Positions 25,696-32,604 of a stretch of 32,604 nucleotides of DNA are shown piece by piece. The stretch lies in contig CANPNZ010000019.1 in NCBI GenBank assembly GCA_947575605.1, positions 1-32,604 of the forward strand, written 5' to 3'. Under the pieces are notes generated by a model that was given only the letters and a program-made list of their open reading frames with translations, did no database searches and was not told the origin of the DNA. The DNA comes from an uncultured Clostridium sp. Lineage in GTDB: Bacteria; Bacillota; Clostridia; TANB77; CAG-508. The first letter of the stretch is position 1. Every line of letters begins with the position of its first letter. The position numbers and the translations under genes are program-made.

Positions 25696-26397
25696 ATGAG
25701 TCAAAAAGAACAACCAAATTATTATGCAATCATACCAGCAACAGTTAGGTATGACACTAATTTAAAATATGCAGAAAAATTATTATATGGAGAAATTACA
25801 GCATTAGCCAATAAAAATGGTTATTGCTATGCTCAAAATAAATATTTTGCAGATTTATATAACGTAACAGCTGTCTCAGTTAGTAGATGGATTTCACATT
25901 TACAAGAACTTGGCTATATAGAAACAGAAATTATAAGAAATGAAAATAAAGAAATAGTATCAAGAAATATTTATATTGCAGATATACCCTATTATCAAAA
26001 AAATCAATACCCCTATATACCAAAAAGTAAAGAGGGTATTAACAAAATTGTTAAAGATAATAATATAAAATATAATATAGATGATTTATTTTATTTAATT
26101 ATAAATAATAGTAACGAAATTCCAAAAGAATTTTTTGAAATCATTGACAGATTAGATTTTAATTATGATTCTTATATGCTTGAATATATGAAACAAGATA
26201 AAATTAATATGATAAAAAATATTGTATATGTTTTATATGATTTGTATAATAGTAATTTTCAATTTATATTACAAAATGTAAATCGAGAGCATTTAATAAA
26301 TTTATATTTTCTAGCAGAAGATAATAATCCAGATAACTTATTAAATTATTATAAAAAATCTATCATAAATGGTAGTACAAACTGCAAAAAAATGTAA
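25696..26397 (+). CDS. Helix-turn-helix replication-initiator-like protein
   Basis: 233 aa. The N-terminal segment (YYAIIPATVRYDTNLKYAEKLLYGEITALANKNGYCYAQNKYFADLYNVTAVSVSRWISHLQELGYIE, residues about 9-75) is the winged-helix HTH_36 type found in replication proteins of small plasmids, phages and integrative elements. The rest is a diverged, mostly helical domain rich in Asn, Ile and Tyr, of DnaD/primosome-like appearance but not recognised by motif. ATG 25696 is chosen because GGAGGTG lies 6 nt upstream; the ATG five codons earlier overlaps that site. A 7-A run at the end (near 26388) might be a frameshift, since open sequence continues in another frame to 26585. Confidence 0.75.
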   Translation: MSQKEQPNYYAIIPATVRYDTNLKYAEKLLYGEITALANKNGYCYAQNKYFADLYNVTAVSVSRWISHLQELGYIETEIIRNENKEIVSRNIYIADIPYYQKNQYPYIPKSKEGINKIVKDNNIKYNIDDLFYLIINNSNEIPKEFFEIIDRLDFNYDSYMLEYMKQDKINMIKNIVYVLYDLYNSNFQFILQNVNREHLINLYFLAEDNNPDNLLNYYKKSIINGSTNCKKM

Positions 26398-26527
26398 ATT
26401 TTACAGTAACAAAAAGTATAGCAAAATTAACTTTTTTTAAGAAAGAATTTTGGCATATTTCACATCACGAGAAAATGCACATATTTCAAGCATTTTGTGA
26501 GGTTAATGATATAGTTTTTGTAGTGGA

Positions 26528-26565
26528 GGTAAGTAGGCGATGGCGTAGCTATCGACTATCTTACC
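26528..26565 (+). other. Hairpin upstream of the replication-relaxation gene
   Basis: GGTAAG (26528-26533) pairs with CTTACC (26560-26565), with partial pairing of GCGATGG and CTATCG inside. A second TTACCA/TGGTAA pair overlaps downstream (26561-26584). The gap 26398-26614 otherwise contains only a weak 36-codon frame. Candidate oriT or regulatory structure. Confidence 0.35.
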
Positions 26566-26614
26566 AACGGACAATTTATTGGTAAATTATTAGTTAGTAT
26601 TGGAGGTGATAAGT

Positions 26615-27535
26615 GTGAGTTATTTTCCGACAAATAAAGAGGAGATTTCTTTGATAAAATTTATTGCAAAATATCAATACTTAAATGTAAGTGATGCAAA
26701 ATACTTCTTTAATAGTAGTAGGTATTATAGAAATAGAATTAAAAATTTAATAGATAAAAACTTCTTAAGAAAAATTAGATGGATGTTAGTATTGGGTAAA
26801 TCAGGAATCCAATATGTAAAATTATTAAACTTTGAATATAACAAGTCAAATAAAAATGCAAAATATAGAGAAAGATTATTAAAATTAAGTAACATAGCTG
26901 CTTTTTATCATAATTGTAAAACTGTTGATTTTACCCCATCGTTTGCAATAAAAGATAAAAGAGTATTCACAACAACAGGCAGAAGATTTATAGGAATATT
27001 TGATATAAACGGATTTGAATACCTAGCTTATCAAATTCTTAAAGACCATGATAGTAAATATATCGAATCTGTAATTTATGATATACAAAAAGAAATGAAA
27101 TATAAAAATATTATTATTTTAATAGATGATATAAATAGAATAAATTTAAACAGTTTTGCTTTTGGGCTAAACCAAACATTAATTATTGAAGATAATGCTA
27201 TTAATAGAGAAAAATTAAGATATTTACATAGTATAAGATGGAAAGAAATTGTAGATAAATGCTATAAAGGAGCTTATTTGTCCGAATATAGTTTTTGTGA
27301 ATATACAAACAATAAAGATAAATTTATTAATACCTTTTATTTTATAGATACTGAAAAGATTACGAGACTTAAATATTTTATAGGGGAGAGTTCTACTAAA
27401 AGAGCTTATATTATTTGTAATTCAGAAATAGAAACAAAATTACAAAAAGAACTACCTGAAGCTAATTATTGTGTGGTTGATTTGGAAAAATATATTGATA
27501 AAGAGAGAAGATGCTATTATGCAGTTGATGAATAA
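26615..27535 (+). CDS. Replication-relaxation family-like winged-helix protein
   Basis: 306 aa from GTG 26615, preceded by GGAGGTGAT. The N terminus (KEEISLIKFIAKYQYLNVSDAKYFFNSSRYYRNRIKNLIDKNFLRKIR) looks like a winged helix, followed by a helical linker and an alpha/beta domain with FIGIFDINGFEYLAYQIL, KYKNIIILIDDINRI and KRAYIICNSEIE, whose alternating strands resemble the 'replication-relaxation' proteins of Gram-positive mobile elements. I am not certain of the family. Its position after a replication-type gene and a palindromic region suggests a DNA-binding helper in replication or mobilisation. Confidence 0.55.
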   Translation: MSYFPTNKEEISLIKFIAKYQYLNVSDAKYFFNSSRYYRNRIKNLIDKNFLRKIRWMLVLGKSGIQYVKLLNFEYNKSNKNAKYRERLLKLSNIAAFYHNCKTVDFTPSFAIKDKRVFTTTGRRFIGIFDINGFEYLAYQILKDHDSKYIESVIYDIQKEMKYKNIIILIDDINRINLNSFAFGLNQTLIIEDNAINREKLRYLHSIRWKEIVDKCYKGAYLSEYSFCEYTNNKDKFINTFYFIDTEKITRLKYFIGESSTKRAYIICNSEIETKLQKELPEANYCVVDLEKYIDKERRCYYAVDE

Positions 27536-27594
27536 TAATTTTATTAATAATGCAAGGTAAAAGTAAATTATTATAAAATACACAAATAATGCAA

Positions 27595-27618
27595 GCCCCA
27601 TTTATGTTTCAATGGGGC
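27595..27618 (+). terminator. Hairpin after the replication-relaxation gene
   Basis: GCCCCATT (27595-27602) pairs with AATGGGGC (27611-27618), 60 nt past the stop. The following sequence is CAAATTTTGG with T runs only later, so termination is likely but not textbook. It may also serve the convergent small ORF. Confidence 0.5.
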
Positions 27619-27633
27619 CAAATTTTGGAGTTT

Positions 27634-27810
27634 TTAAATAAGCCTTAATAATATCATTACGATAATGACAAAGTATACTACTATCAAAACAAACGCTAAA
27701 AACTTGTACACTCTGCATAAGAGTGAATGAATAAAAATTTGTTCAAACAAATTTAAGTCTTTTTTTAAAATCCGTTCAAACAAGCTAAGTAATTCTTTAA
27801 AAATCTTCAA
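27634..27810 (-). CDS. 58-aa single-span membrane protein (TTG start)
   Basis: TTG 27810 with AAAGGAGA about 10 nt upstream; stop TAA at 27634. The N-terminal half is a charged amphipathic helix (MKIFKELLSLFERILKKDLN), and the C-terminal half is one strongly hydrophobic segment (FLAFVLIVVYFVIIVMILL) ending RLI. Small proteins of this shape are often toxins, holin-like proteins or membrane-complex subunits. I do not recognise it. It lies 90 bases downstream of the 351-aa membrane protein on the same strand, so it may belong to that unit. Confidence 0.45.
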   Translation of the reverse strand: MKIFKELLSLFERILKKDLNLFEQIFIHSLLCRVYKFLAFVLIVVYFVIIVMILLRLI

Positions 27811-27900
27811 TTTTGAAAATCTCCTTTCTGCATTATGATAATATATTATATGCTATTGTTAAATAAATATTATTACTGTATTACATATTCCTTCTTTTAA

Positions 27901-28956
27901 CTATTTTAGTTTATATTTATAATGGTTAAGCTCTGTAACATCTGTCTGTTTAAAAAATTCAATTGGATAATAATACATATATTTTATTGCACAAGATTTT
28001 TCATCGTTTTCTTCTAACTCTTCTTCAACATAAAAAGCGATTGCATATTCATTATATTCATAGATTAATTTATATTCTATATCAAAATTATCATCTAATG
28101 TTATTTGTCCTAAATCTTCATTTGCAACAATATAAGTAGGTGAACCTAAATTATCAATTATTGCATCTAAAGTATTTGAAGCATTTTCTTTATCTTCATT
28201 TTGGACATTAAGACCAATCTGGTTAGCTGATATATTAAAACTGCCTGTGGTTATATCTCCTTGAGTTTTAATTAAAAATTTCCCTTGTTCTATACATTCT
28301 TTAAACGATAAACCTTCTCCATATAGTTCTATATTAAATAAAAAAGAGTCGTATTTATCTGTAGCAGAAACTGTCGATACAGCACTATCATTTATATTAT
28401 TTAATTCTGATATTTTTATACTGTCTGATAATTTATACGGATTATATTTATATGTAGCAACAAATTCATTAAGTTGTTCTAATTCAATAGGAGCTACTAG
28501 TCCTTTAGTATGTTCGCTTCCAAATAAATTTAATGTACATTTTGTTTTTTGAGCTGGCATATTCTTATAGTTGCTGAGCCACAACATTGAGTCTACTATT
28601 TTATCATTTTTTGTAGTATTATTAGTTGAGTTTGATACATTTGTGCTACTATTTATTTCATTGCTCTGAATATTTTTCTCATTTAATACTATATTAAATT
28701 TAATTATAGTTACTATCAGATTTAAAATAATTGGAATGATAATGATAATTAATCCAATAATAATTTTCTTTGCTATCGTTTTTTTACTCTTTATTATATA
28801 TAGAATACCAACTATTAAACCTACTATAATTAATAAAAAACAAACGACTTGCATAATTCCTAATATTTTAACACTCATCATACTTTTACTAATCTCACCT
28901 GTATTAATTGCAGATTGCATTGTTGTTGTAGATGATTGTAGATCATTTATTGACAT
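27901..28956 (-). CDS. Membrane protein of unknown function, element cargo
   Basis: 351 aa. ATG 28956 follows GAGGAGGT 6 nt upstream. Residues 1-28 are polar. Two membrane segments follow (about 30-54 MMSVKILGIMQVVCFLLIIVG region, and 62-88, a run of Ile/Leu/Val), then a long Asn/Ser/Thr linker (about 92-120) and a ~230-residue soluble domain rich in acidic and aromatic residues with no motif I recognise (LWLSNYKNMPAQKTKCTLNL, FNIELYGEGLSF, GSPTYIVANEDLGQIT). By topology the C-terminal domain is probably outside the cell. It is divergent from the DUF3137 gene with a 130-base shared promoter region, which suggests a functional pair. Confidence 0.6.
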   Translation of the reverse strand: MSINDLQSSTTTMQSAINTGEISKSMMSVKILGIMQVVCFLLIIVGLIVGILYIIKSKKTIAKKIIIGLIIIIIPIILNLIVTIIKFNIVLNEKNIQSNEINSSTNVSNSTNNTTKNDKIVDSMLWLSNYKNMPAQKTKCTLNLFGSEHTKGLVAPIELEQLNEFVATYKYNPYKLSDSIKISELNNINDSAVSTVSATDKYDSFLFNIELYGEGLSFKECIEQGKFLIKTQGDITTGSFNISANQIGLNVQNEDKENASNTLDAIIDNLGSPTYIVANEDLGQITLDDNFDIEYKLIYEYNEYAIAFYVEEELEENDEKSCAIKYMYYYPIEFFKQTDVTELNHYKYKLK

Positions 28957-29029
28957 TATAATACCTCCTCGTATAATAAGTTTATAAAATGATTGTATAA
29001 TAAAATGATTTTTTTGTCTATATTTTTTC

Positions 29030-29058
29030 TTGACTAATATTTTTTAAAGTATTATATT
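29030..29058 (+). promoter_or_regulatory. Promoter of the DUF3137 gene
   Basis: TTGACT (29030-29035), 17-nt spacer, TATATT (29053-29058), 28 bases before ATG 29087 with GAGGAAA as ribosome site. The opposite strand has AT-rich -10-like boxes for the 351-aa gene but no clear -35. Confidence 0.65.
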
Positions 29059-29086
29059 AAATAAAATAAATATGTGAGGAAATTTT

Positions 29087-30115
29087 ATGAATATAGAAAA
29101 AGATTTTAATGAATTTTATAACAAATTTACAAACGAAAACCAAAATATTTTTGATGAAATTGAGTTGTCTCGCCATAAAGCTGTAGAAGAAAGAAAACTA
29201 AATAAAAAAATTATTTTCATTTCTGAAATATTTTTATTATCTATTGCTATTATTCTTATTTTCATTAATAAAGACAAAAATAGTGAAACAATAACAACTT
29301 TTGGAGTTTTCTCTGTGAATCTTATGTGGATAATTCCAATGATTATAGCTTTAACCAGAAGAAAAGAATTAGATAAATATGATAGTAGTATATATAAGGA
29401 AAAAGTAATAAAAAAATTAATAGAGTCGTTCTATTCAAATTTAAAATATATTCCAAATGGAGCTATAGATTACAACCAATTCAAAAAAATAGATTCTGAA
29501 TATTTTAATAGGTTTTGCTCTTCAGATGTAATTAAAGGTGTTTATGACTCTTGTGAAATAACTATTGCAAAGATTATAACTGACTATGATTATTATGATT
29601 TCTCAGCTAATAGTAATGGAACTGGACATTATGAAACTTTTGATGGTTTATTTGCTCAAATAAAATTACCTGATACTTCTAATGTTCAACTATATTTAAA
29701 ACAAAAAATTTCAGTATTCAAATATTTATTTAATATTTTTTTAGGAGATTTATTTCAGGTTTCTAAAAGTAACTCTGAAGAAAAATTTTTAGAAAACAAT
29801 TATAATAAAGTAAAAGTAAAAGAATTAAAAAATATTTTTAATGTATACTCCTCAAATTCAAATAGTGCTGAATACATACTAGATTCAGAAATAAGTAAAA
29901 TTTTAATTGATATATATAATACAGAAAAATTTGAAATTGCTATTAAAGATAATATCATATATATAAAATTTTGGATATCTGGTCTCTTTTCAAGTCCACC
30001 ATTAGAAAAAGACACATTTGATAAAACAACTATATATAAAAATTATAAAATGTTATACTTAATATTCTACTTATCAACTAAATTAAAAGAAAGAATATTA
30101 CAAAGTCAACAATAA
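29087..30115 (+). CDS. DUF3137-like membrane protein, element cargo
   Basis: 342 aa. A charged N terminus (1-38) is followed by two membrane segments (about 41-60 IIFISEIFLLSIAIILIFI and 70-90) and a cytoplasmic-looking domain. The domain shows the DUF3137 pattern: YETFDGLFAQIKLPDTSN, then FNVYSSNSNSAEYILDSEISKILIDIY, then an amyloid-like strand pair IKDNIIYIKFWISGLFSSPP. DUF3137 proteins have no proven function. It is divergent from the 351-aa membrane protein and ends in a good terminator, so the pair is a self-contained cargo cassette. Host benefit or defence is only a guess from its place in the element. Confidence 0.65.
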   Translation: MNIEKDFNEFYNKFTNENQNIFDEIELSRHKAVEERKLNKKIIFISEIFLLSIAIILIFINKDKNSETITTFGVFSVNLMWIIPMIIALTRRKELDKYDSSIYKEKVIKKLIESFYSNLKYIPNGAIDYNQFKKIDSEYFNRFCSSDVIKGVYDSCEITIAKIITDYDYYDFSANSNGTGHYETFDGLFAQIKLPDTSNVQLYLKQKISVFKYLFNIFLGDLFQVSKSNSEEKFLENNYNKVKVKELKNIFNVYSSNSNSAEYILDSEISKILIDIYNTEKFEIAIKDNIIYIKFWISGLFSSPPLEKDTFDKTTIYKNYKMLYLIFYLSTKLKERILQSQQ

Positions 30116-30220
30116 GATGTTTGAAAAATATTTGACTTTTTAAAATTATTCAAGTCTAATAATTATAGAAGATGAGCGACCAAAGAAATGTGACGTGTCG
30201 CTAAAGTATATATTTTATGG

Positions 30221-30257
30221 ATACATCTCTACAGCTAGACAGAGATGTGTTTTTTTT
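30221..30257 (+). terminator. Terminator of the DUF3137 gene
   Basis: ACATCTCT (30223-30230) pairs with AGAGATGT (30241-30248), extended by a wobble pair, then eight T. It is about 105 bases past the stop. The rest of the gap 30116-30674 is AT-rich, with a small AGCGAC/GTCGCT hairpin at about 30174-30202 and the xis promoter. Confidence 0.85.
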
Positions 30258-30567
30258 GTTGTCTAATCTTCTTGTACTATTCTACTTATTTGTTCAATGT
30301 AAATTAAGCAAACAAATTCGTTTTTTTGAGAAAACAATTACATTTTTAAATAAATATTTAAATCTCATAACTTAAAAATTAAACTTCATAATTTTTTTTA
30401 ATGAGAACAAATACAATAGGCTATAATAAAAAAATTTTCTAAAGAATTCAAAATTCCATATTAAAAGTGCCTAAAAATCCTTAAATATCAACGAAAAAAA
30501 TTTTTCAGCCGTGCTTATTGAAATTAATCGTAAAAGGTTATAAAATAATGTAAAAGAAAGGATGTGA

Positions 30568-30666
30568 TTGGAAAAAAGATTAACAAAAATATAATATAGT
30601 GTTTCCAAAAAAGTTGCCCTTCCATAAGGCAGTTTATGATAAATGTGCCTAATCTATATATGGAAG
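30568..30666 (+). promoter_or_regulatory. Promoter and leader hairpin of xis-int
   Basis: TTGGAA (30568-30573), 16-nt spacer, TATAAT (30590-30595). In the leader, CTTCCATA (30619-30626) is the exact complement of TATGGAAG (30659-30666), which contains the xis ribosome site GGAAG. An inner AGGCA/TGCCT stem (30627-30631, 30646-30650) stabilises the fold. Excisionase translation may therefore be held low. Confidence 0.55.
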
Positions 30667-30674
30667 TGATATAA

Positions 30675-30872
30675 ATGAATGAGAATTTTAATGAAAAAAT
30701 AGGCTTGAATGTTAGCGAGGCAGCTAATATGTTAGGCATTAGTAAAAACTTAATGAGTGAATTAATAAAGTACCCTGATTTTCCTTGCATTAAGTTTAAA
30801 AGAAGAATTGTTATTAACAAGAAAAAATTACAAGACTGGTTTGATCAAAATTCTGGAAGATTTTTTGTTTAA
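30675..30872 (+). CDS. xis: Excisionase-like helix-turn-helix protein
   Basis: 65 aa. The sequence GLNVSEAANMLGISKNLMSELIKYPDFPCIKFKRRIVINKKKLQDWF is the MerR-like winged helix of the HTH_17/excisionase family: a helix-turn-helix (residues about 12-30), the wing strand FKRRIVI and the final LQDWF helix. Such proteins bend att DNA and steer the integrase toward excision. GGAAGTGAT precedes ATG 30675 and may be hidden in a hairpin. The integrase gene follows 93 bases later. Confidence 0.85.
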   Translation: MNENFNEKIGLNVSEAANMLGISKNLMSELIKYPDFPCIKFKRRIVINKKKLQDWFDQNSGRFFV

Positions 30873-30965
30873 CATTGCTTTCCGATGAAATTTGCCCTAT
30901 AATAGAGAATATTAAATATTGTGCTTTTACTTTTAATGTTCTCTATATTGAATGGAGGCAAAGTT

Positions 30966-32225
30966 ATGGTAAAAACTTCACAAAATCAGTCTGTAAAGAA
31001 AAAAAGAAACACCAGAGGAATGGGCTCTATTAGGGCAAAAAATGGTGGATATGAAGGTAGAATAACAATAAAAGTAAATGGCAAATCAAAACAAATATCT
31101 TTATTTAATAAAGATAAGAGAATTCTAGTACAAGAAATGATAAAAACAAAACAAGAAGCAAACGATAATGAATATGTAGAAAAGGATAAAATAACCTTAG
31201 AAGAATGGCTAAAGAAATGGATTCGTATTCATAAAAAACCGTTTGTCAAACCTAGAACTCTACAAGGGTACATTGAAAAAATAAAAACAAACATTATTCC
31301 CTATTTAGGAAATTTTTCTATGCAATCTTTAGATAGGTTAATTCTTCAAGAATATTTCTCTGACTTAACGACAGGCAACGAAACGAAAGGAATAAAAAAA
31401 TATTCTCCTAAAACTATAAAGGAGATAAAAAGCATTTTAAATATGGCATTTGCAGATGCAGAAATCGATAAAATAGTAAAATTTAATCCGATTCCAACAA
31501 TTCGTACACCAAAAGTTCAAAGACAGAAAAAGAAACCTACAATATCTCCAGCAGAACAACAACAATTAATAGAAATATTACTTTCTGAAACAAATGGACT
31601 ATGCTACATTTTTATAATGAATACAGGTGTTAGACCAGGAGAAAATGGTGGTATGAAATGGAAACATTACAGCTATGAACATGCTAATGTAAAAGTAAGA
31701 GATAATTATGGTAAAATAACCTATTATGATGATAATTTTGAAAAAATCGAATCTAAATTTGAAGAAAAAGACTTAAAAACACCATCTAGTTATAGAAACA
31801 TACCATTGCAAAAATGGTTAAATAATTTAATGTATACATATATGTTATATATTATGCAACAAAAGGGTTATACAAGCAAAGAACAATTAGATGATGAGTA
31901 TATTTTTATGAATAGTCTAGGACATGCTTTAAGTAGTGATTATTTATGGGACACACTTGATAAGATTTTAAAAAGACATAATTTTAAACATTTAAGTGTC
32001 TATCAATTAAGACATCTATTTGCAACAAGATGTATTGATGTAAATATACCTGTAAATCAAATAAAACAGTACTTAGGTCATGCCCTAGCTAGTACTACAA
32101 TGGATTACTATGTTGAATATGATGAGGATACAAATAAAGCTGAAATTGAAAAACTAGAACCTATCAATAATATTCAAATAGTGCCTGAAATTTTAAAGGG
32201 AATGAAATGTAATGTCTGTACTTAA
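30966..32225 (+). CDS. int: Tyrosine recombinase/integrase of the element
   Basis: 419 aa from ATG 30966, chosen because GGAGG lies 7 nt upstream; an earlier in-frame ATG at 30921 lacks one. Domains: an arm-binding N terminus (RGMGSIRAKNGGYEGRITIKVNGK), a SAM-like core-binding domain (EEWLKKWIRIHKKP ... KTNIIPYLGNFSMQSL), and a catalytic domain with Arg I in MNTGVRPGENG, a Lys beta-hairpin in LKTPSSYRNIPL, box II YQLRHLFATR, LGHA and the nucleophile Tyr in TTMDYYVEY. Box II has Tyr where the first His of HxLRH is usual. The gene ends 130 bases before attR. Confidence 0.92.
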   Translation: MVKTSQNQSVKKKRNTRGMGSIRAKNGGYEGRITIKVNGKSKQISLFNKDKRILVQEMIKTKQEANDNEYVEKDKITLEEWLKKWIRIHKKPFVKPRTLQGYIEKIKTNIIPYLGNFSMQSLDRLILQEYFSDLTTGNETKGIKKYSPKTIKEIKSILNMAFADAEIDKIVKFNPIPTIRTPKVQRQKKKPTISPAEQQQLIEILLSETNGLCYIFIMNTGVRPGENGGMKWKHYSYEHANVKVRDNYGKITYYDDNFEKIESKFEEKDLKTPSSYRNIPLQKWLNNLMYTYMLYIMQQKGYTSKEQLDDEYIFMNSLGHALSSDYLWDTLDKILKRHNFKHLSVYQLRHLFATRCIDVNIPVNQIKQYLGHALASTTMDYYVEYDEDTNKAEIEKLEPINNIQIVPEILKGMKCNVCT

Positions 32226-32235
32226 AATACACTTT

Positions 32236-32254
32236 AAGGGACATTAAAGGGACA
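32236..32254 (+). repeat. Right arm-type repeat of the element
   Basis: Exact copy of the 19-mer AAGGGACATTAAAGGGACA of the left end, in the same orientation, just past the int stop and 102 bases before the attR core. The stretch 32255-32355 between it and the core has no gene. Confidence 0.6.
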
Positions 32255-32355
32255 TTGATAAATTTATATAAAAAATCGAAGTGTTAAATACTTCCGAAAT
32301 GGTTGAAAGAGTAAGAATATGTAATATTATAAAAAGATAAAAATAATGGGAAATG

Positions 32356-32368
32356 GTCGGGCTCATAA
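32356..32368 (+). other. attR core
   Basis: GTCGGGCTCATAA: right copy of the 13-bp identity, continuing directly into the 3' half of the host tRNA(fMet). Confidence 0.85.
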
Positions 32369-32406
32369 CCCGAAGGTCGTAAGTTCGAGTCTTACCCCCG
32401 CAACCA
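32356..32406 (+). pseudogene. 3' half of initiator tRNA(fMet)
   Basis: Starts with the shared core, then CCCGAAGGTCGTAAGTTCGAG and CTTACCCCCGCAACCA: the 3' anticodon strand, variable loop, T arm (GTAAG/CTTAC) and acceptor 3' strand with A72, A73 and CCA. It pairs with the 5' half at 25123 and not with the element's own tRNA. Upstream sequence (ATAATGGGAAATG) does not restore a D arm. Confidence 0.92.
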
Positions 32407-32417
32407 AATTTTTTATT

Positions 32418-32451
32418 AGAGTCACAAGAGATTGTGGACTCTTTTATTTTT
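32418..32451 (+). terminator. Original terminator of the interrupted tRNA(fMet)
   Basis: AGAGTCACAA (32418-32427) pairs with TTGTGGACTCT (32432-32442), one bulge, then a T-rich tail. Twelve bases past the CCA end, it is the host terminator now separated from its promoter by the element. Confidence 0.8.
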
Positions 32452-32501
32452 ACCCATAACAAGTTACATAAAAAATATTGGTAAAATATTTAATGTTAAT
32501 C

Positions 32502-32604
32502 TTCAAGTTTCGACTTTTTGTAAGTGCAGGTTGTAATATATAATTTTTGCAACGCTGCGTAAGCGACCAAATGAGTGAAACGAGTGTGATTGGCGCAACC
32601 GACA
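32502..32604. repeat. 192-bp palindromic element, copy 4 (cut by window end)
   Basis: TTCAAGTTTCGACTTTTTG, then GTGCAGGTTGTAATATATAA and core GCGTAAGCGACCAAATGAGTG. The 103 bases present match copy 2 most closely. With copy 3 it flanks the interrupted tRNA(fMet) locus. Confidence 0.85.

Larger units (their letters stand above)
25148..32368 (+). mobile_element. ~7.2-kb integrative element inserted in tRNA(fMet)
   Basis: Bounded by 13-bp identical cores GTCGGGCTCATAA (25148-25160 and 32356-32368) derived from one tRNA(fMet) gene. It carries, in order, a complete tRNA(fMet), a helix-turn-helix replication-type protein, a replication-relaxation-type protein, a small membrane protein, two divergent larger membrane proteins, an excisionase-like protein and a tyrosine integrase next to the right end. 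Its genes are more AT-rich, with many ATA/AAA codons, and mostly on the plus strand, unlike the flanking minus-strand genes. No relaxase of a known type, conjugation gene or phage structural gene is visible, so it is a small integrative element that probably uses helper functions for transfer. Confidence 0.9.

Noticed and set aside
25123..32406. Trans-spliced or otherwise joined tRNA halves
   Set aside because: Split tRNAs are joined in some archaea, but the halves here lack leader complementarity and an intron motif, only the 5' half has a promoter, and the break coincides with an integrase core.
32244..32462. 72-codon minus-strand frame at the right end
   Set aside because: It is antisense to the tRNA 3' half and terminator; the protein-like text comes from tRNA sequence.

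Overview
The window is AT-rich DNA with Bacillota/Clostridia-type genes (TopA with a Lys/Thr-rich tail, DUF975 and DUF3137 membrane proteins, GGAGG ribosome sites, TTGACA-17-TATAAT promoters). An OLE RNA/oapA locus and a Clostridium-like type I-B CRISPR repeat fit an anaerobic low-GC Clostridia member. I cannot name the species.

Layout. (1) 1-8.5 kb, mostly minus strand: tRNA-Gly and tRNA-Cys with their own promoter and terminator, topA, a DUF975 membrane protein, a Y-family DNA polymerase, a short-chain dehydrogenase, oapA, a ~650-nt OLE RNA, thymidylate kinase and a 40-aa small protein. (2) 8.7-9.9 kb, plus strand: a dGTPase-like HD phosphohydrolase. (3) 10.0-19.8 kb: a complete type I-B CRISPR-Cas locus, minus strand, cas6-cas8b-cas7-cas5-cas3-cas4-cas1-cas2, then leader and an array of 25 repeats and 24 spacers. 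The cas1 frame is broken by one base. (4) 20.2-24.7 kb, minus strand: comM, dprA and yraN, and a damaged HNH endonuclease gene. (5) 25.1-32.4 kb: a ~7.2-kb integrative element with a tyrosine integrase, an excisionase, two replication/mobilisation-type proteins and a divergent pair of membrane proteins.

The most striking structure is the element's target. It is inserted in the anticodon loop of an initiator tRNA(fMet) gene. The 5' half with its promoter lies at 25123-25160 and the 3' half with its terminator at 32356-32451, with the 13-bp core GTCGGGCTCATAA at both junctions. Neither junction rebuilds the tRNA. Instead the element carries a complete, sequence-distinct initiator tRNA gene 190 bp inside its left end, downstream of the captured host promoter. 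It looks like a mobile element that breaks an initiator tRNA gene and brings its own replacement.

Other notable points: a CRISPR spacer whose reverse complement encodes GGKAQFGGQRFG, the near-universal RpoB motif; a family of 192-bp palindromic elements (three full copies and one cut by the window edge) whose arms differ between copies yet stay self-complementary, one of them lying between OLE RNA and oapA; and single-base frameshifts in topA, comM and cas1. Because topA is normally essential, those lesions may be sequence errors.
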